Source: VAZQ01 sp963753575
GTDB taxonomy: Bacteria > Pseudomonadota > Alphaproteobacteria > Rhizobiales > Xanthobacteraceae
Assembly (NCBI GenBank): GCA_963753575.1
Contig: CAVWCR010000003.1
Location: 62,001-126,000 of the forward strand
DNA length: 64,000 nt
Direction: 5' to 3'
A model generated the notes under the pieces. The model ran no database searches. It had not been told where the DNA came from and saw only the letters and a program-made list of their open reading frames with translations. This document shows positions 9,305 to 17,421 of the stretch, piece after piece. Within the stretch, counting starts at the first letter, position 1, and each line of letters starts with the position of its first letter. The translations under genes and the position numbers were made by a program.

Positions 9305-10501
9305 ATGAGTAGCTCATCAACAAAGCCGTTTGGGTCCCCCAATCGTCCCGATGGCGAGTCCGTTCGCTCGCCGTATGCGCCGAAGAGAGGGCGTGGCGCG
9401 GACCCCGCCAGTGCGGCTGATGATGATCCGCCGCCGCCCCGGTTTCTTGTTTCGTCCCGGTCCGAGGACCAGGACCTGACGGATTTTCCCGAGAGCTCGC
9501 TGCAGTTTCGTGAGGCTCCTCCGGTCCAGGAAAGCCACTTGCGCAGACCCGCTGCGAGCGAGCGCCGCAGTCAGCCCTATCCTGCAGGCCGCGACGAGCC
9601 GGGGGATGACATTGACCTGCAGCGGCTCGAAGAGAGCGTGCGCCGGCTTCAGCGCGAGGCGTCCGTGAACCGCGCACGCGCAGATGCATCCCCCATGGCG
9701 GCCGCTCATCCCGAGGACGGAAGAATTCAACGCCGTCGCGCCGCCAGCGCCGAGACCTATATCGACGGATATCGGGTGCCGCCATCATTGCAGCCCGAAT
9801 TGCTGACGCCTCCGCCCGAGTTGAAAGATGGCAACGGGCGAATGTGGACGTTGATGAGCATGCTGATCGCGAGCGCGGTGGCGGCGCCGATCGCTTACTA
9901 TTTCGCGTCCGGCTCTTCCAGCTCTTCTGATCCTAAGCTCGCGTCCGCGGAAACCAGGCCAGCAGTTGAGACACTGACGGTGACGGCGCCGGTCGTTCCG
10001 GCGCGACCTCAGTATGTCCCGGCGCCCAGCCCAGAGCGAAGGAACGTCGCGCGGGCGCCAGAAAGCGCGGCATCGCAAGTCACGGTAGTTCCGCGGCGCG
10101 CAGCGGTCGCTCCTCCGGAGCAAAGCGCACCGCCGCCTGCACCGCCACCTCCCGTTCAGAATGTCGAGCGAACTCCGCCGCCTGCCCAACGCCCGCAACC
10201 GCAGCCTCACTTGCGAACGCTCGATCCCTCCGAGATCGAAGTACTGGTCAAGCAGGGCCAGCAATTTGTGGCTGCGGGCGACTTCGTCACTGCCAGGCTG
10301 GTCTTTCAGCGCGCTGCTGAAGCGGGCAACGCGTCCGCGGCCTTGGCGCTGGGCGCTTCATATGATCCCGTTGTTCTTTCGCGGCTTGGCGTTCGCGGCG
10401 TTGACGCGGACGTGGGTAAGGCGCGCACTTGGTATCAGAGGGCCAAAGAGTTTGGCGCTCCCGACGCGGATCGCCGTTTGAGCGCGTTGGCAAATCGATA
10501 A
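9305..10501 (+). CDS. Proline-rich single-pass membrane protein with Sel1-like tail
   Basis: A 398-residue protein of unknown function. Residues 1-175 are charged and disordered, with SPNRPDG-type and arginine-rich patches. A single membrane segment lies at about residues 180-200 (LMSMLIASAVAAPIAYYFA). Residues 215-300 form a proline/alanine linker, likely periplasmic. The last ~90 residues resemble two Sel1-like/TPR helices (GDFVTARLVFQRAAEAGNAS and GKARTWYQRAKEFGAPDADR). This cytoplasm-membrane-linker-helical layout suits an envelope scaffold, and it may act with the TAXI receptor upstream. No enzyme motif is visible. Confidence 0.65.
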   Translation: MSSSSTKPFGSPNRPDGESVRSPYAPKRGRGADPASAADDDPPPPRFLVSSRSEDQDLTDFPESSLQFREAPPVQESHLRRPAASERRSQPYPAGRDEPGDDIDLQRLEESVRRLQREASVNRARADASPMAAAHPEDGRIQRRRAASAETYIDGYRVPPSLQPELLTPPPELKDGNGRMWTLMSMLIASAVAAPIAYYFASGSSSSSDPKLASAETRPAVETLTVTAPVVPARPQYVPAPSPERRNVARAPESAASQVTVVPRRAAVAPPEQSAPPPAPPPPVQNVERTPPPAQRPQPQPHLRTLDPSEIEVLVKQGQQFVAAGDFVTARLVFQRAAEAGNASAALALGASYDPVVLSRLGVRGVDADVGKARTWYQRAKEFGAPDADRRLSALANR

Positions 10502-10579
10502 GGAAGACGCCTCATCCTCGGCTGCAGAACGCGGCCGCGCGCATAGCAATTGGCGCAACGGCCGCCGTTTGCGGCTCAG

Positions 10580-11140
10580 TCAGGGTTGGCTGGTGGCAGA
10601 GTTCCCGGCATTCGTCCACTCGGCGGAGGGTCGGCAGGCATACACCAATTCCCGGGTGTTGGCATTTCCCGGCAGGCTGCGGGCGACCGCGTAGTAGTCC
10701 TGGCAGGCCAGCATGAACCAGCCCTCCGCGCAGTTCCTGCGGGCGCGCCGCATGCGGAAGATGGCATCGTTGAGCTGACGCAGATCGACATCCTTTGTGC
10801 TTCGAGCGAGACGGGACACTGCGTCACCGGCCGCCTCATGCCAATGCACGCAGGCCGGACTGAGGGCGCGCTGTTGCGAAGGTTCCTCCAGAGCAACCGA
10901 TTCACTGGCTTGGTTGATCAAGAAGTGCGCGGTCAACCCTGCCACAACCAGGGCGGTGTAAACGGCAAGCATGCGCCGCGACCAGACAGACACGACGGCT
11001 CGGTCGGCGGGCGTAAGCGGAACATGAACACGTGGTCGCATCGCGATCTCTCCAATCAAGAGCTCTGGGTGTGACGACGCCGACGTGATGCTCTCGTCGC
11101 GTCGGGGCGGCTTGCAGTCGGGCAAGCGCGTTGCGGTCAT
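10580..11140 (-). CDS. Hypothetical membrane-anchored protein
   Basis: A 186-residue protein of no family I recognise. A hydrophobic segment (MLAVYTALVVAGLTAHFLI) precedes a likely periplasmic helical domain with four cysteines (ACVHW, RNCAEGW, LACQDY, VYACRP) that could form disulfides. A ribosome site GGGGG is eight bases before the ATG at 11140. An alternative start at 11041 (MRPRVHVP) has GGAGAG upstream and gives 153 residues, with the hydrophobic segment nearer the N-terminus. It overlaps the end of the upstream open frame (see the 10902 entry). Confidence 0.55.
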   Translation of the reverse strand: MTATRLPDCKPPRRDESITSASSHPELLIGEIAMRPRVHVPLTPADRAVVSVWSRRMLAVYTALVVAGLTAHFLINQASESVALEEPSQQRALSPACVHWHEAAGDAVSRLARSTKDVDLRQLNDAIFRMRRARRNCAEGWFMLACQDYYAVARSLPGNANTRELVYACRPSAEWTNAGNSATSQP

Positions 11141-11495
11141 GGTCTGATCCCCCTTCTTGGCTCGTTGGTCTGCTGTCTTGCGTGGAGCGTCGAATGGGCT
11201 TTATCGCCGCGGCGGCGACCCGGGCGGCCAGGAGTTCAAAGCCTGGTACCCCGCCTGGCGCCTTCGGGTCCCAATCGAACTCGACGTGACCGAAGGCGAA
11301 GGTTCCTACGTCTCCCCAATCGGAGGGGACGAAGTTGAGTGCTGGCATCGTGCTTGGCGCAGATGTCGTTTCTTGAATTTGCGCGGGAGAAGTCACCACC
11401 GTCGCGAACAATGCGCCCGCAAGTAACCCGGCGATGATCAGCGCGATGGCGATCCAGCGTCGCCCGGCTTGATCGTGAGTGGGGTGCGTTTCCAT
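10902..11495 (-). CDS. Hypothetical membrane-anchored protein with doubtful C-terminus
   Basis: The first ~95 residues look real: an N-terminal charged patch, a membrane segment (WIAIALIIAGLLAGALFATVV), then a compact secreted part (VPSDWGDVGTFAFGHVEFDW). The frame then runs 238 bases into the 10580-11140 gene with arginine-rich, out-of-frame composition. A GAACTC at 11232-11237 (minus strand) matches the motif seen at the four certain frameshifts. Removing one A there gives a stop at 11201, before the ribosome site of the next gene. The true gene may therefore be 11201-11495, but this is inference. Confidence 0.4.
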   Translation of the reverse strand: METHPTHDQAGRRWIAIALIIAGLLAGALFATVVTSPAQIQETTSAPSTMPALNFVPSDWGDVGTFAFGHVEFDWDPKAPGGVPGFELLAARVAAAAIKPIRRSTQDSRPTSQEGGSDHDRNALARLQAAPTRREHHVGVVTPRALDWRDRDATTCSCSAYARRPSRRVCLVAAHACRLHRPGCGRVDRALLDQPSQ

Positions 11496-11865
11496 CGATG
11501 CCTCCGTAGAGCCAGATCCCGTCAGGCGAAGGTGGTGCGCTGGCGGCTCTGTCGACGACGCGGATTGTGCGTGAGTGGCTCGCTACGGAGAATCAGCCTG
11601 ATGTCCCGCTACCGAACGTCGGCGCGCGGCGATGGACCGGTCGAATATGCGCGCGTGGCGCCGTTTTTCGTGGAGGCGCCACGCATGGAACGGCCCTGTC
11701 CTTTGGTCCTAAGACTGAAGTATCACGGCCGAGTTGGTCGATGTCACCGCGCCACGGAACGAGCAATTGCGGAAAAGAATCTGCAACCGGTGGGGGTCCG
11801 GTGTCCGCTGATCGCGAATCAAAACAATAGCGTCGGGCAGGAGGTGGCGCTTTCGCCTCGGGAGG
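11496..11865. other. Intergenic region with no assigned gene
   Basis: About 370 bases between two leftward genes: the 11495 start and the end of the GT39 gene. Short open frames exist on both strands, but none has a ribosome site, family pattern or consistent codon use. I see no strong hairpin or repeat. It probably carries the promoter of the hypothetical pair to its left. Confidence 0.4.
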
Positions 11866-13374
11866 TCAGCAGCTCCCGAGCGGCCGCACCGGTGTGCGCC
11901 ATCCGTCGAGCTTGAACGCGAAGTAGGTTCGCGCCGACGTCGGCCCGGTCGGAGCTTTGAAGCTGCCGAGCGCCTCGACCCTTTCGAATTGCGCCGAGAG
12001 GCGAGCCGTGGAGGAGCAGTGGCTGACAAACAGGATAGGCAGCGGCGCATCCGCGGTGAGGGCGCGGGTGAGGTCGAACTGATGGTTTGGTACTGATGCG
12101 TGGGGCCAGGACAGAACCTGCTCCGGCTGGTCGCGCCAGTAATAGGCAACAGACGCCACGTCGTCGCGTGCGTCGCCGAGGATGGTGCGGGCACCGACGC
12201 GGCGGGCGAGTTCGCCGGCTTGCTCGCCGAGGGCGCGCCAGCCCAGCGTGCGATGATAAAGGTCGCCGTTCGCGAGCCCGGGCACATTCAGCCGGGTCGC
12301 CAGCGCATCGCCTGCGAGCAAGGCTGCCTGGGCGAAGACACCGATGCCGAGGCTCAGCGCGATCCATTTCCAGGCGCCGCGACGCACCAGAATGGCGATC
12401 ACGACCACCGCGGCGGAGATGAAAGCGGGCGCTGCCCAATTTGCCAGCGACCTGGTCACAAAGCCCGTCGCAGTGACGAGCGCGAGCGGCGGCAGCGCAA
12501 ATGCCAGCATCAGCCGGTCGGCCCGGTTGAGCGCAGCCGAACCGATCCGTGCGATCGCGTAGAGCAGCACCGCAAACACCACTGGTCCGAACACGATGAA
12601 CTGGGCGGCGATGAATTCGAGACCCTTGAGTGGATTGAACGCGACGCCGCCGCCTTGAATGTTGTCGCCAGTGTGCCGAAATGTTGCGAAGCCGTTGTCG
12701 ATGTTCCAAATGATGTTCGGCGCGACCACGACGGCGGCGATCGGCAACGCGACCCACAGTGCCGGGCTGCGGATGAGAGCCCTCGCATCCCGGTCGAGCC
12801 ATGCCGCCAGTGCAATGCCAAGAAGAAAGTAGATCATGGCGTACTTCGCCATTAGGCCGAAACCGAGCGCGATACCGAGCACTACGCCCCAGCGCATCCC
12901 CCCGTTGGCGAGCAGCTTCACGTAGGCCAGCAGCGCCAGCGCCCAGAAGAACAGCAAGGGCACATCGGTCGAGATGATGCGTGCCGAGAATGCGGTCCCG
13001 GTCGCGAGCGCAATCGAGAGCGCGGCATAGAATGCGACCCGGGTACCGTAAAGCTGCCGCGCTACCGCGTAGACCAGGAGACTGGTGCCGAGATAGAGAA
13101 TCGGCGCCGGAGCTCGAATGCAGGCTTCCGAACCGCCGCAGATGCGTTCGGCGAGCGCAATGGTCCAGGCGAGCAGGGGAGGCTTGGAGAAATAACCGAA
13201 CGCCAGCTCCCGCGACCAGGTCCAATATTGCGCTTCGTCAAAGAACAGATCGACCGTAGAGAATTTGAGCCCAATCAGGCGAACCAGGGTCAGGACGGCA
13301 AGGAGCGCAAATGCAAGGCCGAGGCCGGGGGCCAACGCGCGGGATCTGCCAACGGAATCCGGCAATGCCGTCAT
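11866..13374 (-). CDS. ArnT-like glycosyltransferase family 39 membrane protein
   Basis: A roughly 500-residue GT-C membrane glycosyltransferase. The first periplasmic loop has the acidic catalytic motif in DLFFDEAQYWTWSRELAFGY, followed by SKPPLLAW. This is typical of the dolichyl-phosphate-mannose mannosyltransferase/ArnT group, which transfers a sugar from an undecaprenyl carrier onto lipid A or protein. About ten hydrophobic segments fill residues 15-370; the last ~130 residues form a periplasmic domain. I choose the ATG at 13374, with GAGG seven bases upstream, over the frame start at 13401. Nearby amino-sugar genes (13609-15787) could supply its substrate, by inference. Confidence 0.85.
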   Translation of the reverse strand: MTALPDSVGRSRALAPGLGLAFALLAVLTLVRLIGLKFSTVDLFFDEAQYWTWSRELAFGYFSKPPLLAWTIALAERICGGSEACIRAPAPILYLGTSLLVYAVARQLYGTRVAFYAALSIALATGTAFSARIISTDVPLLFFWALALLAYVKLLANGGMRWGVVLGIALGFGLMAKYAMIYFLLGIALAAWLDRDARALIRSPALWVALPIAAVVVAPNIIWNIDNGFATFRHTGDNIQGGGVAFNPLKGLEFIAAQFIVFGPVVFAVLLYAIARIGSAALNRADRLMLAFALPPLALVTATGFVTRSLANWAAPAFISAAVVVIAILVRRGAWKWIALSLGIGVFAQAALLAGDALATRLNVPGLANGDLYHRTLGWRALGEQAGELARRVGARTILGDARDDVASVAYYWRDQPEQVLSWPHASVPNHQFDLTRALTADAPLPILFVSHCSSTARLSAQFERVEALGSFKAPTGPTSARTYFAFKLDGWRTPVRPLGSC

Positions 13375-13608
13375 TTGTTCGCCTCGGTAAAGCGGCCGCA
13401 CATTGAACCAGCGTCAGCCTCCGGGCAAGCGCGTGGCGCCCGGATGGCGCTCTGCCGGCGGCGCGCGCGGGTTCCTGTGTACATTTGTAACGCTCTGATA
13501 GGAAACGTGTTTTCATCGACCGCGCCATTCGTGTCGCCAAATCGCAGGCGGGCATGCTAGGGAAACGGACGAGGGTTGGTTTTGGGCAGTTGGGGACGTG
13601 GCGTGGAA

Positions 13609-14607
13609 ATGGTGCACTCCGTGAAAGATGGCGCCGACGGCCTTTTACGTGTGGGGGTCGTGGGCGTCGGCGTCATGGGAAGCAACCATGCCCGGGTTCT
13701 GGCCGACCTGCCGGGGGTGAAGCTCGCCGGCATCGTTGATCCCGACCGCAAGCAGCGTGACTTCGTGGCCAACGCGCTCAGCTGTTCCGCCTATGAGGAA
13801 ATCGAAGGGCTGTTGGATGGCGGCGTCGATGCCTTGACCATCGCGGCGCCCACGCATTTTCACCGCGACCTCGCCATCGCCAGCATCGAGCGCGGCGTGC
13901 ATGTCATGGTCGAGAAGCCGATTGCTTCGACGGTGGAGGAGGGCAACGCCATCATCGCGGCGGCGCGCCGGGCCGGCGTGACGCTGATGGTTGGCCACGT
14001 CGAGCGCTTCAATCCGGCGGTCGCTGCGATCAAGGATGCGATCCGCGAGGAAGACATCCTGTCGATCGCCATCACCCGCGTCGGCCCTTTCCCGCCGCGC
14101 ATGTCCAATGTCGGCGTGGTGATCGATCTGGCGGTGCACGATATCGACCTGATCCGCTGGTTCACCGATTCCGAGATCGTGGACGTGCAGCCGCAGCTTG
14201 CGAGCGCAATCGCGGAACGCGAGGACATCGCGCTCCTGCAGTTCCGCACCGCCTCGGGCGTGCTCGCCCATATCAACACCAACTGGATCACCCCCTTCAA
14301 GGCGCGCAACGTGACGGTTGCGACCAGGAACAAATACGTCATGGGCGATCTGCTCACGCGTCAGGTCACCGAATGTTTCGGTTTCCAGCCGGACGGCAGC
14401 TATTCGATGCGTCACCTCTCGGTCGGCCATTCCGAGCCGCTGCGGTCCGAGCTGCAGGCGTTCGTCAGCGCGGTCGTCAGCGGCAAGCGTCCTGCGGTCA
14501 CCGGCGAGGAAGGCGTGGCCGGGCTTGAAATTGCAATCCGCTGCCTGCAGAACAGGTCGGTGCCGAGCGCGGCACGGCGCGAGCCGCCGCGTCGCTTGAC
14601 CGGCTAG
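13609..14607 (+). CDS. Gfo/Idh/MocA family sugar-nucleotide dehydrogenase
   Basis: A 332-residue NAD-dependent oxidoreductase. The N-terminal Rossmann motif is VGVVGVGVMGSNHARVLADL, followed by the diagnostic VMVEKPIASTVEEG (EKP catalytic block) and GHVERFNPAV. In the substrate domain, DLAVHDIDLIRWF gives the conserved H-D pair. With the aminotransferase 25 bases downstream, it resembles the WlbA/WbpB plus WlbC/WbpE pair that oxidises and then aminates C3 of UDP-GlcNAc-uronate. The exact sugar is inferred, since no acetyltransferase is adjacent. The frame opens at 13576, but the methionine at 13609 fits the family start better. Confidence 0.87.
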   Translation: MVHSVKDGADGLLRVGVVGVGVMGSNHARVLADLPGVKLAGIVDPDRKQRDFVANALSCSAYEEIEGLLDGGVDALTIAAPTHFHRDLAIASIERGVHVMVEKPIASTVEEGNAIIAAARRAGVTLMVGHVERFNPAVAAIKDAIREEDILSIAITRVGPFPPRMSNVGVVIDLAVHDIDLIRWFTDSEIVDVQPQLASAIAEREDIALLQFRTASGVLAHINTNWITPFKARNVTVATRNKYVMGDLLTRQVTECFGFQPDGSYSMRHLSVGHSEPLRSELQAFVSAVVSGKRPAVTGEEGVAGLEIAIRCLQNRSVPSAARREPPRRLTG

Positions 14608-14632
14608 AACCTACCGTCGAATTGACAGCACG

Positions 14633-15787
14633 ATGAATCAGCATACCCGCGCCTCGACCGCGCCCATCCCTTTCATCGACGTGGCTGCCCAGCGCCGGCG
14701 GCTGGGTTGCGCGATCGACGATGCGGTCGCTCGCGTGCTCGATCATTGCCAATTCATCCTGGGACCGGAAGTCCGGGCGGCGGAAGCTGATCTTGCGGCG
14801 TTCTGCGGCGCGCGCCATGCCATCACCTGCGCGAGCGGTACCGACGCGCTCCTGCTTCCGCTGATGGCGAAGGGCATCGGGCCTGGCGACGCCGTCATCT
14901 GCCCGGGATTCACGTTCCACGCCACCGCCGAGGTTGTGGCGCTGCTCGGAGCGACACCGGTCTTCGCCGACGTAGAGGAAGAAAGCTTCAATATCGATCT
15001 GCACAGCTTCGAGCGCGCCGTTGCGTCGGCGCGCAAGCTGGGTCTGACGCCAAAGGCGGTGATCCCGGTTGACCTGTTCGGCCAGCCGGCTGATTACGAC
15101 GCGATCGGCACGATCGCGAGCGCCGAGAACATGTTTGTGCTCGGCGATGCGGCTCAGTCGTTCGGCGCGCGTTGCCGCAACCGGGCCGTTGGTACGCTTG
15201 CGCATGCGACTGCGACCAGTTTCTTTCCGGCAAAGCCGCTCGGCGTCTATGGCGACGGCGGGGCGGTGTTTACTGACGACGACGAGCTTGCCGATATCAT
15301 GCGCAGCATCCGCGTTCATGGCGAAGGCCGCGAGAAATACGACTGTGTGCGGATCGGATTGAACGGCCGCTTCGACACTATCCAGGCGGCCGTGCTGATC
15401 GAGAAGCTCAAGATCTTTGCCGAGGAGATCGCGGCGCGCGACCTGATCGCACGCCGCTATTCGGCCGCGCTTGCCGACGTGACCACGGTTCCGCGGGTGC
15501 GCGAGGGCATGACGTCGGTGTGGGCGCAGTACACGATCCGCCTGCCACGCGGGCGCCGCGACGGCTTTGTGGCTGCCCTGAAGGCGCAGGGCATCCCGAC
15601 CGCGATTTATTATCCGAAGCCCGTGCACCGCCAAGCCGCCTATCGGGACTTTCCGGTTGTCGATAGCGGTCTGCCGGTGAGCGAGCGGCACGCCGAGGCG
15701 GTGGTGAGCCTTCCTATGCACGCCTATCTCGACGAGCCCACCCAGGATCGGATCATCGATGCGGTGCGCCGGGCGTTGAGCGGATAG
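14633..15787 (+). CDS. DegT/DnrJ/EryC1/StrS-family sugar aminotransferase
   Basis: A 384-residue PLP enzyme that aminates a keto-sugar nucleotide, usually from glutamate. It begins with the family pattern IPFIDVAAQRRRLG. It has the ASGTDALLLPLMAKGI cofactor phosphate loop, the DAAQSFGA cofactor aspartate block and the PLP lysine in FFPAKPLGVYGDGG. It lies 25 bases after the Gfo/Idh dehydrogenase and is almost certainly co-expressed with it. The pair resembles WbpB/WbpE or WlbA/WlbC, suggesting a 3-amino sugar. The product is inferred. Confidence 0.9.
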   Translation: MNQHTRASTAPIPFIDVAAQRRRLGCAIDDAVARVLDHCQFILGPEVRAAEADLAAFCGARHAITCASGTDALLLPLMAKGIGPGDAVICPGFTFHATAEVVALLGATPVFADVEEESFNIDLHSFERAVASARKLGLTPKAVIPVDLFGQPADYDAIGTIASAENMFVLGDAAQSFGARCRNRAVGTLAHATATSFFPAKPLGVYGDGGAVFTDDDELADIMRSIRVHGEGREKYDCVRIGLNGRFDTIQAAVLIEKLKIFAEEIAARDLIARRYSAALADVTTVPRVREGMTSVWAQYTIRLPRGRRDGFVAALKAQGIPTAIYYPKPVHRQAAYRDFPVVDSGLPVSERHAEAVVSLPMHAYLDEPTQDRIIDAVRRALSG

Positions 15788-15849
15788 GGTGCCCGCTCGC
15801 AGGCGATGACTGTCTGCGTTCGTGCGGCGGCGACAATCAAGGCGGGCCG

Positions 15850-17403
15850 ATGATCGGACGCATCTTCACGGTCGGCGGCTTCACGCTTCTCTCCCGCATC
15901 AGCGGCTTCGCGCGCGACATCATGCTCGCGGCTGTGCTGGGGGCCGGTCCGATTGCCGACGCGTTCTTCGTGGCGCTGCGCCTGCCCAACCATTTCCGCG
16001 CGATCTTCGCCGAGGGCGCCTTCAATGCTGCGTTCGTGCCGGCCTATGCGCGCATCCGCGAGCAGGGCGGCGGTGATCCGGCAGGCCTGTTCGCCGATCG
16101 CGTGTTCGCGTTGCTGATGGCTTGCCAGGTCGTGCTGCTGGTGATCGCGCTCGCCTTCACGCCATGGGTGATCGGGCTTCTGGCGCCGGGCTTTGCCGGC
16201 GATCCCGGCCGCTTCGCGCTCGCTGTCGACCTCACCCGCATCACGTTTCCCTATCTCATGCTGGTCTCGGTGGTCACGCTCTATGGCGGCATCCTCAATG
16301 CGATCGGCCGCTTTGCAAGTGCTGCGGCTGCCCCGATCCTGCTCAACCTTTCGATCATGGCGACGCTGGCGCTCGCGCTCTTCTTTCCGACGCCCGGGCA
16401 TGCAGCCGCCTGGGGTGTACTGATCGCGGGCTTCCTCGAAGTGCTGCTGCTTGCCGTCGACGTGACGGGGCAGGGCGTTCGCCCGGCGTTCCGATGGCCG
16501 CGCCTCGACGAAGAGCTCAAGCTTTTTCTCAAGCGGTTCGGGCCGGCAACGCTCGGGTCCGCCGGGACCCAGGTCGCGCTGTTCGCCGACACCATCATCG
16601 CGAGTTTTCTCGCGACCGGCGCGCTGTCGGCGCTCTACTATGCCGACCGGCTCAACCAGTTGCCGATCGGCGTGATCGGCATTGCGGTCGGCACCGTGCT
16701 GTTGCCCGAGATGTCGAAGCGCATTGCGGCAGAAGATGAAGCTGGCGCCCGCCGTGCGCAGAACCGCGCAGTCGAGCTCACGCTGCTCCTTTCGGTTCCG
16801 TGCTTCGTCGCCTTCCTGCTGGTGCCAGAACTGATCATGCGGGCGCTGTTCACGCGTGGCGCATTCACGGCGGCGGATGCGCGAGCTGCGGCCGCGACGC
16901 TTTCCGCCTATGCGATCGGGCTCTTGCCGTTTGTGCTGATGCGTAGCGCCTCCGTGACCTTCCTCGCCCGCGGCGACACCCTGACGCCGGTCAAGGCGCT
17001 GGCGGTCGCGGTTGCCGTCAACGTCGCGCTCAAGATCGCGCTGATGGGCCCGCTCGCACAGGTCGGACTCGCGCTGGCGACGTCGGTCGGGGCCTGGGTC
17101 AATCTGCTGCTGCTGGTGTGGTTTGCAGCGCGGGCGCGGCTGATCGCCATCGATGCGCGGCTGATACGTGCCACCGGCCGACTCGCGATCGCGGGATTGG
17201 CGCTTGCCCTGGCGCTTTGGCTCACACGCGCGCCCGTCGCCGCGCTGTTTTCGCACTGGACCTCCTTCCGGGACCAGGCAACGCTCGCGTTGATCGCCGT
17301 GATCGGCGCCGCCGTCTATGGCGCAGCGGTGCTGGCGTTGTTCGGCCGCGAGTGGCTCACGCTGTTTCGAAGCCGCAGCGTGTCGACGGGCTCGCCGTCC
17401 TGA
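15850..17403 (+). CDS. murJ: Lipid II flippase MurJ (MviN)
   Basis: A 517-residue polytopic protein of the MOP superfamily with about fourteen membrane segments and full family length. It shows the MviN opening (TLLSRISGFARDIMLAAVLG), the arginine-rich GPIADAFFVALRLPNHFRAIF region and FNAAFVPAYARIREQGG. It flips lipid-linked peptidoglycan precursor across the inner membrane. It follows the amino-sugar pair by about 60 bases, and could instead flip that lipid-linked glycan, although murJ is the default reading. It converges tail to tail with the large secreted protease gene, leaving 18 bases. Confidence 0.92.
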   Translation: MIGRIFTVGGFTLLSRISGFARDIMLAAVLGAGPIADAFFVALRLPNHFRAIFAEGAFNAAFVPAYARIREQGGGDPAGLFADRVFALLMACQVVLLVIALAFTPWVIGLLAPGFAGDPGRFALAVDLTRITFPYLMLVSVVTLYGGILNAIGRFASAAAAPILLNLSIMATLALALFFPTPGHAAAWGVLIAGFLEVLLLAVDVTGQGVRPAFRWPRLDEELKLFLKRFGPATLGSAGTQVALFADTIIASFLATGALSALYYADRLNQLPIGVIGIAVGTVLLPEMSKRIAAEDEAGARRAQNRAVELTLLLSVPCFVAFLLVPELIMRALFTRGAFTAADARAAAATLSAYAIGLLPFVLMRSASVTFLARGDTLTPVKALAVAVAVNVALKIALMGPLAQVGLALATSVGAWVNLLLLVWFAARARLIAIDARLIRATGRLAIAGLALALALWLTRAPVAALFSHWTSFRDQATLALIAVIGAAVYGAAVLALFGREWLTLFRSRSVSTGSPS

Positions 17404-17421
17404 CGCCAGCGACGCCTCGCT

